Assembly (NCBI GenBank): GCA_963737015.1
Contig: CAVTQZ010000001.1
Span: 2,170,001-2,234,000 of the forward strand
DNA from: CAVTQZ01 sp963737015
GTDB lineage: Bacteria > Actinomycetota > Acidimicrobiia > Acidimicrobiales > UBA8190
Reading direction: 5' to 3'
Length of the DNA stretch: 64,000 nucleotides
Part shown: positions 1 through 8,734 of the stretch, one piece after another
How positions within the stretch are numbered: position 1 is the first letter of the stretch
Layout of the letters: every line of letters begins with the position of its first letter
Made by a program: the position numbers and the translations under genes
The notes under the pieces: model-generated
Told to the model about the DNA's origin: nothing
The model's input: the letters and a program-made list of their open reading frames with translations, nothing else
Databases searched by the model: none

Positions 1-1109
1 GGTTTGTTGAAAGCCTCGTAGTAGCCGTTCACGAACGGTGGCCTGTGCTCACCGAAACGATGTCCCTTCGGTATCAGCTTCTCGGCGGTCACAGGGTCCT
101 TCACGATGCTGTGTACCTTTTCGGCGAGGAACTCACACCACTCGGCGTTCGCCGCTTCGTCGAGCAGCACGTCGGTGTAGTTGCTCGTCAGCTTGGAGAA
201 GCCCGGACTGCTCCACATCTTCTCGTAGAACCGCCTGCGCTCGTGAGCGGTGTCGTCGAAGGTGGCACGGTCGTGCGGCTGATGGAGAAACCCGCTCGCC
301 GAGGTGTTGAGGATCTCTCGTATTGCCTCGAAATCGATTCTGAGCCTGTTCTGTTGTTCTTCGGTGATCGGAGCGTTGTTCAGCGGAGTGCACCAATTCG
401 CGTTTCGTTGGTACACGGTGAGCGAAGAGACAACGTCGGCGATGGCGGGAACGAGTTGGACGCCGCTCGAGCCCGTTCCTACGACAGCGACGCGTTTGCC
501 TGCCAGGTCCACTGGCCGGCTCGGCCAGCGGCCGGTGTGGTACGACTCTCCGCGGAATTCCTCTCGACCGGGCACGTCGGGGAAGTAGGGCACCGACAGC
601 ACGCCTGTCGCGGCGATCAGGAACCGGGCGTGTACCTCGATACGGCCTCTCGCATCGTCTCCCGCGCCGCCCCCCGCGAGCACCCTCCACATGCCCGACG
701 CCTCGTCGAAGGAGGCCGAGGTGACCTTGACGCCGAACGTCATGTGCCGCCGCAGATCGAAGCGGTCGACGACGTGGTTCAGGTAGCTCTCGATCTCGGG
801 TTGCCCGGCGAAGTGCTCGTTCCACCGCCACTCGTCGAACAGCTCCTCCGAGAACAGGTACGCGTAGGTGTAGCTCTCGGAGTCGAAACGAGCGCCGGGG
901 TAACGGTTCCAGAACCAGGTCCCCCCGACTCCCTCGCCGGCCTCGAGGAGCCGCACCGAGAACCCGGCTTCGCGGGCGCGGTAGACCTGATATATGCCTG
1001 TGATGCCCGCGCCGACGACGAGCACGTCAACCTCCGGCGACGGGGCCCCGGAACTCCCGGCGGGACCGTCAGCACGTTCGGAGGGCGTGGTCGTGGAGGG
1101 TGCCGTCAT
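1..1109 (-). CDS. Flavin-containing monooxygenase, Baeyer-Villiger type (3'-truncated by window edge)
   Basis: FAD- and NADPH-dependent monooxygenase that probably inserts oxygen next to a ketone. The frame is open from an ATG at 1109 to the window edge, so the C-terminus is missing. After a Ser/Pro-rich leader of about 27 residues comes the FAD Rossmann motif GAGITGIYQ, then GGTWFWNRYPGARFD and SYTYAYLFSEEL, which are typical of the family. The Baeyer-Villiger fingerprint FxGxxxHxxxWP is present as FRGESYHTGRWP, followed by the NADPH-binding GTGSSGVQ. It diverges from the Rieske oxygenase at 1231, separated by about 120 bp that probably hold both promoters. The substrate cannot be read from sequence; cyclic or steroid-like ketones are common in the family. 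Confidence 0.93.
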   Translation of the reverse strand, partial: MTAPSTTTPSERADGPAGSSGAPSPEVDVLVVGAGITGIYQVYRAREAGFSVRLLEAGEGVGGTWFWNRYPGARFDSESYTYAYLFSEELFDEWRWNEHFAGQPEIESYLNHVVDRFDLRRHMTFGVKVTSASFDEASGMWRVLAGGGAGDDARGRIEVHARFLIAATGVLSVPYFPDVPGREEFRGESYHTGRWPSRPVDLAGKRVAVVGTGSSGVQLVPAIADVVSSLTVYQRNANWCTPLNNAPITEEQQNRLRIDFEAIREILNTSASGFLHQPHDRATFDDTAHERRRFYEKMWSSPGFSKLTSNYTDVLLDEAANAEWCEFLAEKVHSIVKDPVTAEKLIPKGHRFGEHRPPFVNGYYEAFNK

Positions 1110-1230
1110 GGAGCTCCGAGCCGGAAGTGGACCGTGTTCTTCCCGGTGAACGAGATTCTGGGCCCGTGGATTGTACCGGGCGGTCGGTATACGATATCTG
1201 GCGCACGACCCGGGTGTGAAAGGTAGCGAC

Positions 1231-2604
1231 GTGGCGGTCACTGACCAGAAGGACCTGAAGTGGTCCGCGCTCCCTGTGCCCTACGCCATCGACTTCCCCG
1301 ACAGGGCGCCGAAGGAGCGGTACTTCGATCCGGACTTCTACCAGATGGAGTCCGAGCTGCTCTGGCCGCGGGTCTGGCAGATGGCGTGCAGGCTCGAGGA
1401 GATACCCGAGGCGCTTGATTTCGTCGAGTACGAGATCCTCGACCAATCCGTCGTCGTCCTACGCACCCACGACATGGAGGTGAAGGCCTTCCAGAACGCA
1501 TGCCGGCATCGGGGGGTGAAGCTCGTCGAGGGCAGGGGCAAGTGTACGAACGGCTTCGTCTGTCCGTTCCACGGCTGGTGCTACGGCCCGGAAGGAAAGA
1601 ACAGCTTCGTTCCGAGACGACAGACCTTCGCCGAGCACAACCTGGAGGCCGCCGAGCTGAACCTGGTGCCGGTCCGATGCGAGATCTGGGGCGGCTGTGC
1701 ATGGATCAACCTCGATGATTCCGCTCCTCCCTTGAGGCAGTGCATCGAACCGTTCGCCACGATCCTCGACGCCTGGAAGGCCGAATCACTTCGGACCGAG
1801 TGGTGGTACGCCTGCCGCATCAAGGCCAACTGGAAGCTCGCCGAAGAGGCGTTCATGGAGCAGTACCACGTCATCCAGGCACACCCTCAACTCGCGATCC
1901 CCGACAGGTTCCCGCCGCGCAATGGCAAGGCGATCGACCCGCGAAAGTTCATCGACGCCGAGCTGCACTACCTGCGCACCATGAGCGAGGGCATGGCGGG
2001 AATGGTCCACGCCGACGACCTACGGATCGCTGAGGCCCAGCGTGACATGGAGCTGCCGGCCGACCCTGAGCTCGCGAGTTCCACCTGGCAACGCGCCCTC
2101 AACGACGCCGTGGTGGCGTGGCATCGCTCACGTGGCAGCGACATCCCTGACCTGAACGCTCTCGAGGAGCAGGGGATGAACGAGCCCATGGGGTACTGCT
2201 TTCCGCACTACTTCGTTTTGCCGATGTACTCGAGCGCCTCCTCCTATCGCTTTCGGCCACTCGGCCCCGAAGAGACGCTCATGGAGATCTGGTCGCTCAC
2301 GCGGTTCCCCGAAGGCATCGAGCGCGACAGGCCCGAACCTCCCGAAGTCTGGGACAGCGACGATCCGCGCTGGCCGCCGATACCGGCGCAGGATTTTTCG
2401 AACCTACCCAGGCAACAGAAAGGTATCCACACGAAGGGTTTCGAATATCTGAGACTGTCCCCGGTGATCGAGGGCGGCATCTCGAATTTCGAGCGGACAG
2501 TCGACGGCTTTCTCGCCGGTCTTCCTTACGAAAAGCTGCTCCCGGCGCTGAACGCGATCAATCTGAACCCACTCGAGAGACCTGTCGTCGACATCGGACT
2601 CTGA
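1231..2604 (+). CDS. Rieske [2Fe-2S] aromatic-ring-hydroxylating oxygenase, alpha subunit
   Basis: Oxygenase component of a non-haem iron ring-hydroxylating or demethylating system. The Rieske cluster ligands are visible as CRHRG and CPFHGW (C-x-H ... C-x2-H). The catalytic domain shows NWKLAEEAFMEQYHVIQAHP, with the two His of the mononuclear iron site. The GTG at 1231 is chosen because AAAGG lies about 8 nt upstream and it avoids a non-homologous extension. That gives 457 aa, normal for an alpha subunit. No beta subunit, ferredoxin or reductase gene is adjacent, so electron-transfer partners must be encoded elsewhere. The LLM oxidoreductase follows after 25 bp, probably in the same transcript. 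The substrate is unknown. Confidence 0.93.
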   Translation: MAVTDQKDLKWSALPVPYAIDFPDRAPKERYFDPDFYQMESELLWPRVWQMACRLEEIPEALDFVEYEILDQSVVVLRTHDMEVKAFQNACRHRGVKLVEGRGKCTNGFVCPFHGWCYGPEGKNSFVPRRQTFAEHNLEAAELNLVPVRCEIWGGCAWINLDDSAPPLRQCIEPFATILDAWKAESLRTEWWYACRIKANWKLAEEAFMEQYHVIQAHPQLAIPDRFPPRNGKAIDPRKFIDAELHYLRTMSEGMAGMVHADDLRIAEAQRDMELPADPELASSTWQRALNDAVVAWHRSRGSDIPDLNALEEQGMNEPMGYCFPHYFVLPMYSSASSYRFRPLGPEETLMEIWSLTRFPEGIERDRPEPPEVWDSDDPRWPPIPAQDFSNLPRQQKGIHTKGFEYLRLSPVIEGGISNFERTVDGFLAGLPYEKLLPALNAINLNPLERPVVDIGL

Positions 2605-2629
2605 GCAACCCGGTGAGTAGATTCTCGCC

Positions 2630-3454
2630 ATGAGATTCGGACTCGATGTGGCACAACAGCGGATGTCATGGGACGAGCTCGTACGGCGCGTGAAATTGGC
2701 GGAGGACCTCGGCTTCGATGGCGCGTGGGGCTTCGACCACCTGCAGCCCATGTACGGCGAGGGCCCCGGGGAGACATTCGAGGGCCTTACGACCCTCGCG
2801 GCTCTCTCAGGAGTGACGTCGCGCATCCGGCTCGGGCTCTTGGTCACCGGCGTCACATACCGGCATCCGTCGATGCTCGCGGCACAGGCACTGACCGTCG
2901 ATCACGCGTCACACGGACGCCTCGAGCTGGCACTCGGAGCAGCCTGGTTCGACAAGGAGCATCGCGAGCTCGGAATCCCGTTCCCGCCAACCTCCGAGCG
3001 TTTCGACCTCCTGGAGGACGCGCTGGAGATCGTCACCCGACTCTTCACCGGCGAGGTCGTGTCGTACGAAGGGAAGCAGGTGTCGCTCGATCACGCGCAG
3101 ATACGCCCGCTGCCGGTGCAGCTACCTCACCCGCCGATATGGATAGGCGGGACGGGCGCCCGCCGAACTTTGCCTCTGGTGGCCCGCTACGCGGACGTCT
3201 GGCACGCGTGGGGCACCCCCAATTCACTCAAGGAGCCCAATGCCCGGATCGACGACCTGGCGAGAGGGGCCGGGCGCGACCCTTCATCGATCATGAGGGC
3301 GGGTTCCATGTCGCTCGACGACCTGGATACTGCACGCAAGCACTGCGGGAAATGGCGGGAGGCGGGCTACGGGTACCTGGTGTGCGGATGGCCGGGGTCA
3401 GGTGAAGAGCAGGTAGAGCGGTTCGTGCGTGAGGTGATGCCGGAGTTCACCTAG
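2630..3454 (+). CDS. LLM-class (luciferase-like) flavin-dependent oxidoreductase, probably F420-dependent
   Basis: TIM-barrel oxidoreductase of the bacterial luciferase superfamily, 274 aa. Typical signatures are the start MRFGLDVAQQ, AEDLGFDGAWGFDH, TSRIRLGLLVTGVTYRHP, the ALGAAWFDKEHRELGIPFP loop and PPIWIGGTGARRTLPLVARYADVWH. Actinobacterial members usually use reduced F420 or FMN. The gene follows the Rieske oxygenase at 25 bp and is probably co-transcribed with it, which suggests a shared catabolic role. The exact reaction is not deducible. Confidence 0.9.
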   Translation: MRFGLDVAQQRMSWDELVRRVKLAEDLGFDGAWGFDHLQPMYGEGPGETFEGLTTLAALSGVTSRIRLGLLVTGVTYRHPSMLAAQALTVDHASHGRLELALGAAWFDKEHRELGIPFPPTSERFDLLEDALEIVTRLFTGEVVSYEGKQVSLDHAQIRPLPVQLPHPPIWIGGTGARRTLPLVARYADVWHAWGTPNSLKEPNARIDDLARGAGRDPSSIMRAGSMSLDDLDTARKHCGKWREAGYGYLVCGWPGSGEEQVERFVREVMPEFT

Positions 3455-3482
3455 CGGGCCTGACCCGATGGCTGCCAGAGGC

Positions 3483-4022
3483 TCAGCCGACGGACCGTCC
3501 CAGGAACGCCGCGAGGTGATCGGCTGGCGGGCGATCCGGATCGCAGGTCTGTTCCTCGCCAAACGGCCCGCCCGGGCGTCGGAATTCGGGACGCATGCGC
3601 TGGCGCGAAACCCCGAGCAACTCGGTCGCGAGCTCGGGCTCGATGTCGGTCGCCTGCCCCGTGGCGCGAGCGACGTCCCAGGCATGGGTGACCACGTCGG
3701 AGGTTCGCATTCCGATAATCACGCTCCCGGGGACTGACCCGAACCGCACCTCAATTGTGCGGGTGAGTCCATCGGGGGCGGCGAACGAGTCCTGTGCCGC
3801 ACGAGCTGACGCTTCGACCGTCTCGCGCAGTGACTCCAGGTCGCCGGCTTCGGGTGGTTCTTCGCCGGCCATGTGGTAGTTGCCCGCGATCACATGGTTG
3901 ACGACGTCGCGCACCTTCCACTCCGTGCACGGCGTCTGAGCCTCGAGTTGCTCATCCGAGACGTTGCCCAGTACTCGTGCGAAGGCGTCCTGTGCTCTCT
4001 GGTGCGCCGCCAGTGGATCCAT
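3483..4022 (-). CDS. TIGR03086-type / mycothiol-dependent maleylpyruvate isomerase-like (DinB fold) protein
   Basis: A 179-residue protein with the N-terminal layout of the mycothiol-dependent maleylpyruvate isomerase family: LAAHQRAQDAFARVLGNV, then CTEWKVRDVVNHVIAGN, whose His-containing motif contributes to the metal site, and SDVVTHAWDVARATGQ. These four-helix-bundle metal proteins often act in thiol-dependent isomerase or transferase chemistry, but most members are uncharacterised. It is convergent with the LLM gene (28 bp apart). Family assignment is good; the function is only inferred. Confidence 0.83.
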   Translation of the reverse strand: MDPLAAHQRAQDAFARVLGNVSDEQLEAQTPCTEWKVRDVVNHVIAGNYHMAGEEPPEAGDLESLRETVEASARAAQDSFAAPDGLTRTIEVRFGSVPGSVIIGMRTSDVVTHAWDVARATGQATDIEPELATELLGVSRQRMRPEFRRPGGPFGEEQTCDPDRPPADHLAAFLGRSVG

Positions 4023-4071
4023 CTAGCCCCTCCAAGGTAATACGCCACACAATTCAGCCTTACTACGATCC

Positions 4072-4524
4072 CTAAGCCGGAGTCTCCAGGAAGTCCGACA
4101 CACAGTGGCTGGCAACTTCCAGTTGGGAAAGGAACTGTTGCCTGATCAGTTCACCGAATGGCTCCCCCTCGAAGACGAGGCGCCTGTAGCTCACCAGTCG
4201 GCGCCTGTAATCGACGAGCTCCCCTGCGATCCTCACTGCTGCTTGCGCCACGGCGAACGGATCGCTAGCTGACCTGAGATGTGAGAGACCGAGGTCCGAG
4301 AGCACGCCTTCTCCCTCGGTTGGTACCTCGTCGACGAAATCGTCGTGACTGCAGACCCTCTCGTACCAGTTGACGAGAGTACGCAGAGCCTGGCGATGCT
4401 CTTCCAGCACTGCCACCAGCGGAATTAGGCGCACGTACCTGGCCCAGCGTTCGAGTCCGGCTCGCGCGAGGATGGCGACCTGCTCCAATCGCTCCTCGGG
4501 ACCGGAGCTTCGAGATACGACCAC
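4072..4524 (-). CDS. Hypothetical protein, predominantly helical
   Basis: No family recognised. The 150-aa product lacks Cys clusters, signal peptide and membrane segments. It is rich in Leu, Arg, Glu and Val with long predicted helices (EERLEQVAILARAGLERWA, VAQAAVRIAGELVDYRRRL). It has normal codon bias for the window and lies 49 bp upstream of the maleylpyruvate-isomerase-like gene on the same strand. The 202 bp between it and gnd show no further gene. Confidence 0.6.
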   Translation of the reverse strand: MVVSRSSGPEERLEQVAILARAGLERWARYVRLIPLVAVLEEHRQALRTLVNWYERVCSHDDFVDEVPTEGEGVLSDLGLSHLRSASDPFAVAQAAVRIAGELVDYRRRLVSYRRLVFEGEPFGELIRQQFLSQLEVASHCVSDFLETPA

Positions 4525-4726
4525 CCATCACCGCCCCTGCCCCCCGACAAAGTCGAATGTCTGTAAACCGAAACGCCTGACGCCCTCGTGCGCCGAGGCC
4601 CTGGGGAGCCGAGCTGCGGACCGCTGCAAGCCCCTGCTCAACCGTACCTTACGGTCGGTGGACATGCCCCTCGTGCGGAAGCTTGCGCGCGGGAACTTGC
4701 GCACGGAAGGTTGCGCCGAAGCGGCC

Positions 4727-5761
4727 CTACTGCTTCTTCTCGGCGTGCCCCCCGAACTCGGAGCGCATCGCGGACAGGATCTTGTCCGAGAAGTCTCCGT
4801 TGCCACGCGACTCGAAGCGCTCGTACAAGGCGGCCGTGATGACCGATGCGGGAACTCCAGTTTCGATCGCGGCCTCGACGGTCCATCGCCCCTCCCCCGA
4901 GTCCGACACCCTGCCGGCGAAGTCGTTCAGGTCGGGTGATCTCGCGAAGGCGTCGGCGGTGAGATCCATGAGCCAGGACCCGATGACCGACCCCCGCCTC
5001 CAGACCTCTGCGACTTCGGCGACGTCGATCTCGTATCGGTAAGCCTCGGGTTCCCTGAGCGGAGTCGTCTCGGCATCGACTTCCTGCTGGGGCTTCATCC
5101 CTTCATCGGCGTGCTTGATGATGCTCAGACCTTCGGCGATCGCCGCCATCATTCCGTACTCGATGCCGTTGTGGACCATCTTCACGAAGTGCCCCGCGCC
5201 GTTGGGGCCACAGTGGAGGTAACCGTGTGGTGCGGTCCCGTCCTTCCGGGTGCGACCGGGGGTGGGACTGGCACTTGATTCACCCGGAGCGATCGTCTTG
5301 AAGATCGGGTCGAGGCGCTGCACCGGCCCTTTTTCCCCACCGATCATCAGGCAGTATCCACGGTCGAGCCCCCAGACTCCTCCGCTCGTCCCGCAATCGA
5401 CGTAGTGGATCTGCTTGCCGGAAAGACGCCTGGCCCTGGTCATGTCGTCTCGGTAATAGGAGTTACCGCCGTCGATGACGACGTCGTCCGCTTCGAGATG
5501 CGGCTCCAGCTCGTCCAAGGTGCCGTCGACAACCCCCGCCGGCACCATGATCCAGACGTTTCGGGGACGCTCCAGTTTCGCAGCGAACTCTTCGATGGAG
5601 GACGACCCGGTGGCGCCTTCGGATTCGAGGTCTTTCACCGCGTCCACGCTCACGTCGTAGACGACACATCGGTGCCCGTCGCGCATCAGGCGTCGGACAA
5701 GGTTTGCGCCCATCCGCCCCAGTCCGATCATCCCGAGCTGCGTCGGCTTGTCAGTCGGCAT
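4727..5761 (-). CDS. gnd: 6-phosphogluconate dehydrogenase, decarboxylating (short, probably NAD-dependent type)
   Basis: Oxidatively decarboxylates 6-phosphogluconate to ribulose 5-phosphate in the pentose phosphate pathway. The 344-aa protein starts with the Rossmann motif MIGLGRMGANLVRRLM, followed by IDGGNSYYRDD, the substrate loop VDCGTSGGVWGLDRGYCLMIGG and the catalytic HFVKMVHNGIEYGMM segment, whose Lys and Asn are conserved. Length and sequence fit the shorter YqeC/GndA-type rather than the 470-aa enzyme. AGGAGG stands about 6 nt before the ATG, a strong ribosome site. Pgi lies 40 bp upstream on the same strand, so sugar-phosphate enzymes are grouped. Confidence 0.95.
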   Translation of the reverse strand: MPTDKPTQLGMIGLGRMGANLVRRLMRDGHRCVVYDVSVDAVKDLESEGATGSSSIEEFAAKLERPRNVWIMVPAGVVDGTLDELEPHLEADDVVIDGGNSYYRDDMTRARRLSGKQIHYVDCGTSGGVWGLDRGYCLMIGGEKGPVQRLDPIFKTIAPGESSASPTPGRTRKDGTAPHGYLHCGPNGAGHFVKMVHNGIEYGMMAAIAEGLSIIKHADEGMKPQQEVDAETTPLREPEAYRYEIDVAEVAEVWRRGSVIGSWLMDLTADAFARSPDLNDFAGRVSDSGEGRWTVEAAIETGVPASVITAALYERFESRGNGDFSDKILSAMRSEFGGHAEKKQ

Positions 5762-5801
5762 CCAAGACCTCCTTGTCCGATCTATCGCCGATCCCGTCCG
5801 C

Positions 5802-7439
5802 CTACCGTGCCTTCATCGCGCGATACAGACGAATCAAGGAATTAGTCGACGAGTCGTGCTTCAACTCCGGCTCGTCGGAGCCCTCGAGCTCAGGCGCGAT
5901 CTCGCGCGCCAAGGCCTTTCCGAGCTCTACCCCCCACTGATCGAAGGAGTCGATGCCCCATATCGCCCCTTGGGTGAAGACACTGTGCTCGTACAGGGCG
6001 ACGAGCGAACCGAGAATGCGAGGGGTGAGGACCTCGGCCAACAGGACATTCGTCGGTCGGTTTCCTTCCATCACCTTGTGGGGGGCGACGTTCTCGGGAG
6101 TTCCCTCGGCTCGCACCTCGTCTTCCGTCCTGCCGAAGGCGAGCGCCTGAGCTTGAGCGAAGACGTTGGAGGACAGCAGATCATGATGGTCTCGCAAGGG
6201 GTTCAGGCTCTTCGCGAACCCTATGAGGTCGACCGGTATCAGCTTCGTGCCCTGATGGATGAGTTGATAGAAGCTGTGCTGGCCGTTGGTGCCGGGCTCC
6301 CCCCAGTAGACCGCGCCCGTCTGCACACCGACCGCCGAACCCTCCACGGTGACGTGCTTCCCGTTGGACTCCATCGTGAGCTGCTGAAGGTAGGCGGGAA
6401 AACGCTTCAAGTATTGGTCGTACGGCATCACGCCGACCGTCTGTGCGCCGAAGAAATCTCCGTACCAAACGGCCAAGAGGCCCATGAGGACAGGGAGGTT
6501 CTTCTCCAAAGGTGCGGTGCGGAAGTGCTCGTCCATTTCGTGGAAGCCCGCCAGAAGTTCGCCAAAGTGCTCGGGGCCGATCGCGATCATCGTCGAGAGA
6601 CCTATGGCGGAGTCCATGGAGTACCGGCCTCCCACCCAGTCCCAGAATCCGAACATGTTCGCCGTGTCGATCCCGAATGTCCTGACGCGCTCTTCATTGG
6701 TCGAGACCGCGACGAAGTGCTTCGCCACCGCGGAGTCGTCCCCGAGCTCTGAGACCACCCAATTCCGGGCGGAAGTCGCATTGGTCAATGTCTCGAGGGT
6801 CGTGAAGGTCTTCGACGAGACTATGAACAGCGTTTCGTCGGCGGAGAGGTCTCGCGTCGCCTCCACGAAGTCGGTCGAGTCGACGTTCGAGACGAACCGA
6901 AACGTCATCTCCCGCCGTGAGTAGTGCCGAAGGGCTTCATACGCCATCACGGGTCCGAGGTCGGAGCCACCGATCCCGATATTGATCACGTTCCGGATCG
7001 CCTTCCCGGTGTGTCCCTTCCACTCCCCCGAGCGGACCCGCTCGGCAAAGTCCTTCATGGCGTCCAGTACGTGGTGTACCTCCGCCACGACGTCTACTCC
7101 GTCTACGACCAGGGACGCCCCCCGGGGCATGCGAAGTGCCACATGAAGGACCGCTCGGTCCTCGGACACGTTGATGCGCTCGCCGCGGAACATGCTGTCG
7201 CGCCGGCCTTCCAAGTCCGTCTCCTGGGCGAGTTGTAGCAGCAGTGTCAACGTCTCTTCGGTGATCCGGTTCTTCGAATAGTCCAGGTGGATCCCGACGG
7301 CCTCGGCGCTGAACCGTTGCGCTCTCGCGGGGTCTTTCGAGAAGAGCTCGCGCAGATGCATCCTCGACAGTTCTGAATAATGGCGCTCCAGTGCCTTCCA
7401 GGCCGGGCGCTCGGCGAGCGCCGTTGAGTTTGCGTCCAC
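5802..7439 (-). CDS. pgi: Glucose-6-phosphate isomerase
   Basis: Interconverts glucose 6-phosphate and fructose 6-phosphate. The product is 545 aa, the usual length. Visible signatures are NIGIGGSDLGPVMAYEALR, the phosphate-binding SSKTFTTLETLTNA, the WDWVGGRYSMDSAIGLS block, GTNGQHSFYQLIHQGT with the catalytic His, and IWGIDSFDQWGVELGK, the second family signature. It starts at GTG 7439, only 17 bp after the LON-domain gene, and is followed by gnd after 40 bp. The three genes therefore probably form one operon that links glycolysis with the oxidative pentose phosphate route. Confidence 0.97.
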   Translation of the reverse strand: MDANSTALAERPAWKALERHYSELSRMHLRELFSKDPARAQRFSAEAVGIHLDYSKNRITEETLTLLLQLAQETDLEGRRDSMFRGERINVSEDRAVLHVALRMPRGASLVVDGVDVVAEVHHVLDAMKDFAERVRSGEWKGHTGKAIRNVINIGIGGSDLGPVMAYEALRHYSRREMTFRFVSNVDSTDFVEATRDLSADETLFIVSSKTFTTLETLTNATSARNWVVSELGDDSAVAKHFVAVSTNEERVRTFGIDTANMFGFWDWVGGRYSMDSAIGLSTMIAIGPEHFGELLAGFHEMDEHFRTAPLEKNLPVLMGLLAVWYGDFFGAQTVGVMPYDQYLKRFPAYLQQLTMESNGKHVTVEGSAVGVQTGAVYWGEPGTNGQHSFYQLIHQGTKLIPVDLIGFAKSLNPLRDHHDLLSSNVFAQAQALAFGRTEDEVRAEGTPENVAPHKVMEGNRPTNVLLAEVLTPRILGSLVALYEHSVFTQGAIWGIDSFDQWGVELGKALAREIAPELEGSDEPELKHDSSTNSLIRLYRAMKAR

Positions 7440-7456
7440 GGAAGATGAACCTACCC

Positions 7457-8077
7457 TCAGCCACCTGCGAGCAGACGCAGCAGATCGTCCGACAGCGAGT
7501 CGGCGAGCTCGACCAGCTGAGTCAAGCGCGCACGGACGTCCTCACACTCGAGTAATCGTTGGCGGTCGAGCGCCCCGAGTGGCAATTGCTCGCAGAGCCA
7601 CCACGCCCGGGCATCGGCGTCGTGACGCACCTTGGGGATCTCCGAGACCCCGACCGAACGTTCCTCGAGCTCCGATAGGAGAGCACTGGCGCGTCGCACT
7701 GCAGCGGTTGCCGCACCGAGCGCCTCGGTGATCTCGTTCGCACCATCGGACAGGGCCGCCGGGGCAGGAAGCCACTCGACCATCCCCCTTGGATACGGGT
7801 CGTCGACCATCCACTCACGAACCCGGAAGCGATTGGTCCCCTGCACGAGGAGGAGTGATCGTCCGTCCGGCAGGTGGGAGATGCGTTCGATCAAGGCTCC
7901 CGTCCCGACCGATACCCGTCTTTCTCCCCCACCGACCTCCGAGCCGCGCGAGATGAGCACCACTCCGAATGTCCGGTCGCCGTCGAGGCAATCCTTCATC
8001 ATCTGGCGGTAGCGGGGCTCGAAGACGTGCAACGGCAGGAGTCCGTGCGGGAACAGCACGGTGGACAAGGGAAACAT
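7457..8077 (-). CDS. LON peptidase substrate-binding domain protein (no protease domain)
   Basis: About 206 aa carrying only the N-terminal Lon substrate-binding (PUA-like) domain: MFPLSTVLFPHGLLPLHVFEPRYRQMMKDCL, then FGVVLISRGSEVGGGERR and RSLLLVQGTNRFRV. There is no AAA or serine-lysine protease part, so it is a stand-alone LonN-type protein of unknown role. The ATG at 8077 has AGAGG about 8 nt upstream; GTG 8131 is an in-frame alternative that adds 18 residues. It is the first gene of the LON-pgi-gnd run and diverges from the VOC gene at 8168. Confidence 0.87.
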   Translation of the reverse strand: MFPLSTVLFPHGLLPLHVFEPRYRQMMKDCLDGDRTFGVVLISRGSEVGGGERRVSVGTGALIERISHLPDGRSLLLVQGTNRFRVREWMVDDPYPRGMVEWLPAPAALSDGANEITEALGAATAAVRRASALLSELEERSVGVSEIPKVRHDADARAWWLCEQLPLGALDRQRLLECEDVRARLTQLVELADSLSDDLLRLLAGG

Positions 8078-8167
8078 CGCCAAGCCTCTGGAAGTGCCCG
8101 CCTTGCCGGTCGAGCGCTCGAGGTTCGGCACTCGACCGTTGTACCACCGGCTTGACAGACTCGGCAG

Positions 8168-8734
8168 ATGAGCGCAGTTCCGCCCGATCTGCACATGCTG
8201 AACCTGATCGTCGGCGATATGACGGCGAGCCTCGAGTTCTATCGACGTCTCGGGATACCGGTACCGGACGAAGACTCGCCGGGCATGCACGTACAGCTGC
8301 GAATGCCCGGGGGATTGAGCCTGGAGCTCGATACCGCCCAATCCGCTCAGGTGTGGCACGCGGGTTGGCGTGCTGATCCCGCGTCCGCACGCGTCGTGAT
8401 CGGCTTCTCGTTCGCAAGCAGAGACGAGGTGGACGAACGGTACGAAGAGCTGACGCAGGCGGGATACCGCGGCCGCCAACCACCCTTCGACGCGTTCTGG
8501 GGATCCCGGTACACGATCGTCTCGGATCGCTCAAGTCTGCTGGTCGGAACCAGCCCTAGGGCTAACAGTCCCGATAGGACGGTTTGTGATCGCTCAAACG
8601 AGACTTGTTCATACGAGTGCTCCTTCGTCGCAGACATCAGACGACGAAGAATTTCCGCTGTGTATTACCCGGTCGCAGAGCGCACGGCGCGCCGGTGTCC
8701 ATGCCAGTGCTCTCTCAACTGTGAAGCTATGTAA
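8168..8734 (+). CDS. VOC/glyoxalase-fold family protein
   Basis: The first ~120 residues show one VOC half-barrel pair: LHMLNLIVGDMTASLEFYRRLGIPVP, HVQLRMPGGLSLELDTAQ, and DAFWGSRYTIVSD where related proteins have a WGxRYAxVxDPDGN motif. The DPDGN turn is missing here, and the last ~60 residues (Cys- and Arg-rich) look unrelated to the family. The tail also overlaps the convergent DUF4234 gene by about 70 bp. The true C-terminus may be altered. No substrate can be assigned. Confidence 0.72.
   Translation: MSAVPPDLHMLNLIVGDMTASLEFYRRLGIPVPDEDSPGMHVQLRMPGGLSLELDTAQSAQVWHAGWRADPASARVVIGFSFASRDEVDERYEELTQAGYRGRQPPFDAFWGSRYTIVSDRSSLLVGTSPRANSPDRTVCDRSNETCSYECSFVADIRRRRISAVYYPVAERTARRCPCQCSLNCEAM

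Noticed and set aside
45..1226. Long plus-strand open frame across the monooxygenase
   Set aside because: It is antisense to a frame with clear FAD, NADPH and Baeyer-Villiger motifs, and its product has no recognisable domain.
5748..6752. Long plus-strand frame over pgi
   Set aside because: Shadow of the pgi gene; the minus strand has the full isomerase sequence.
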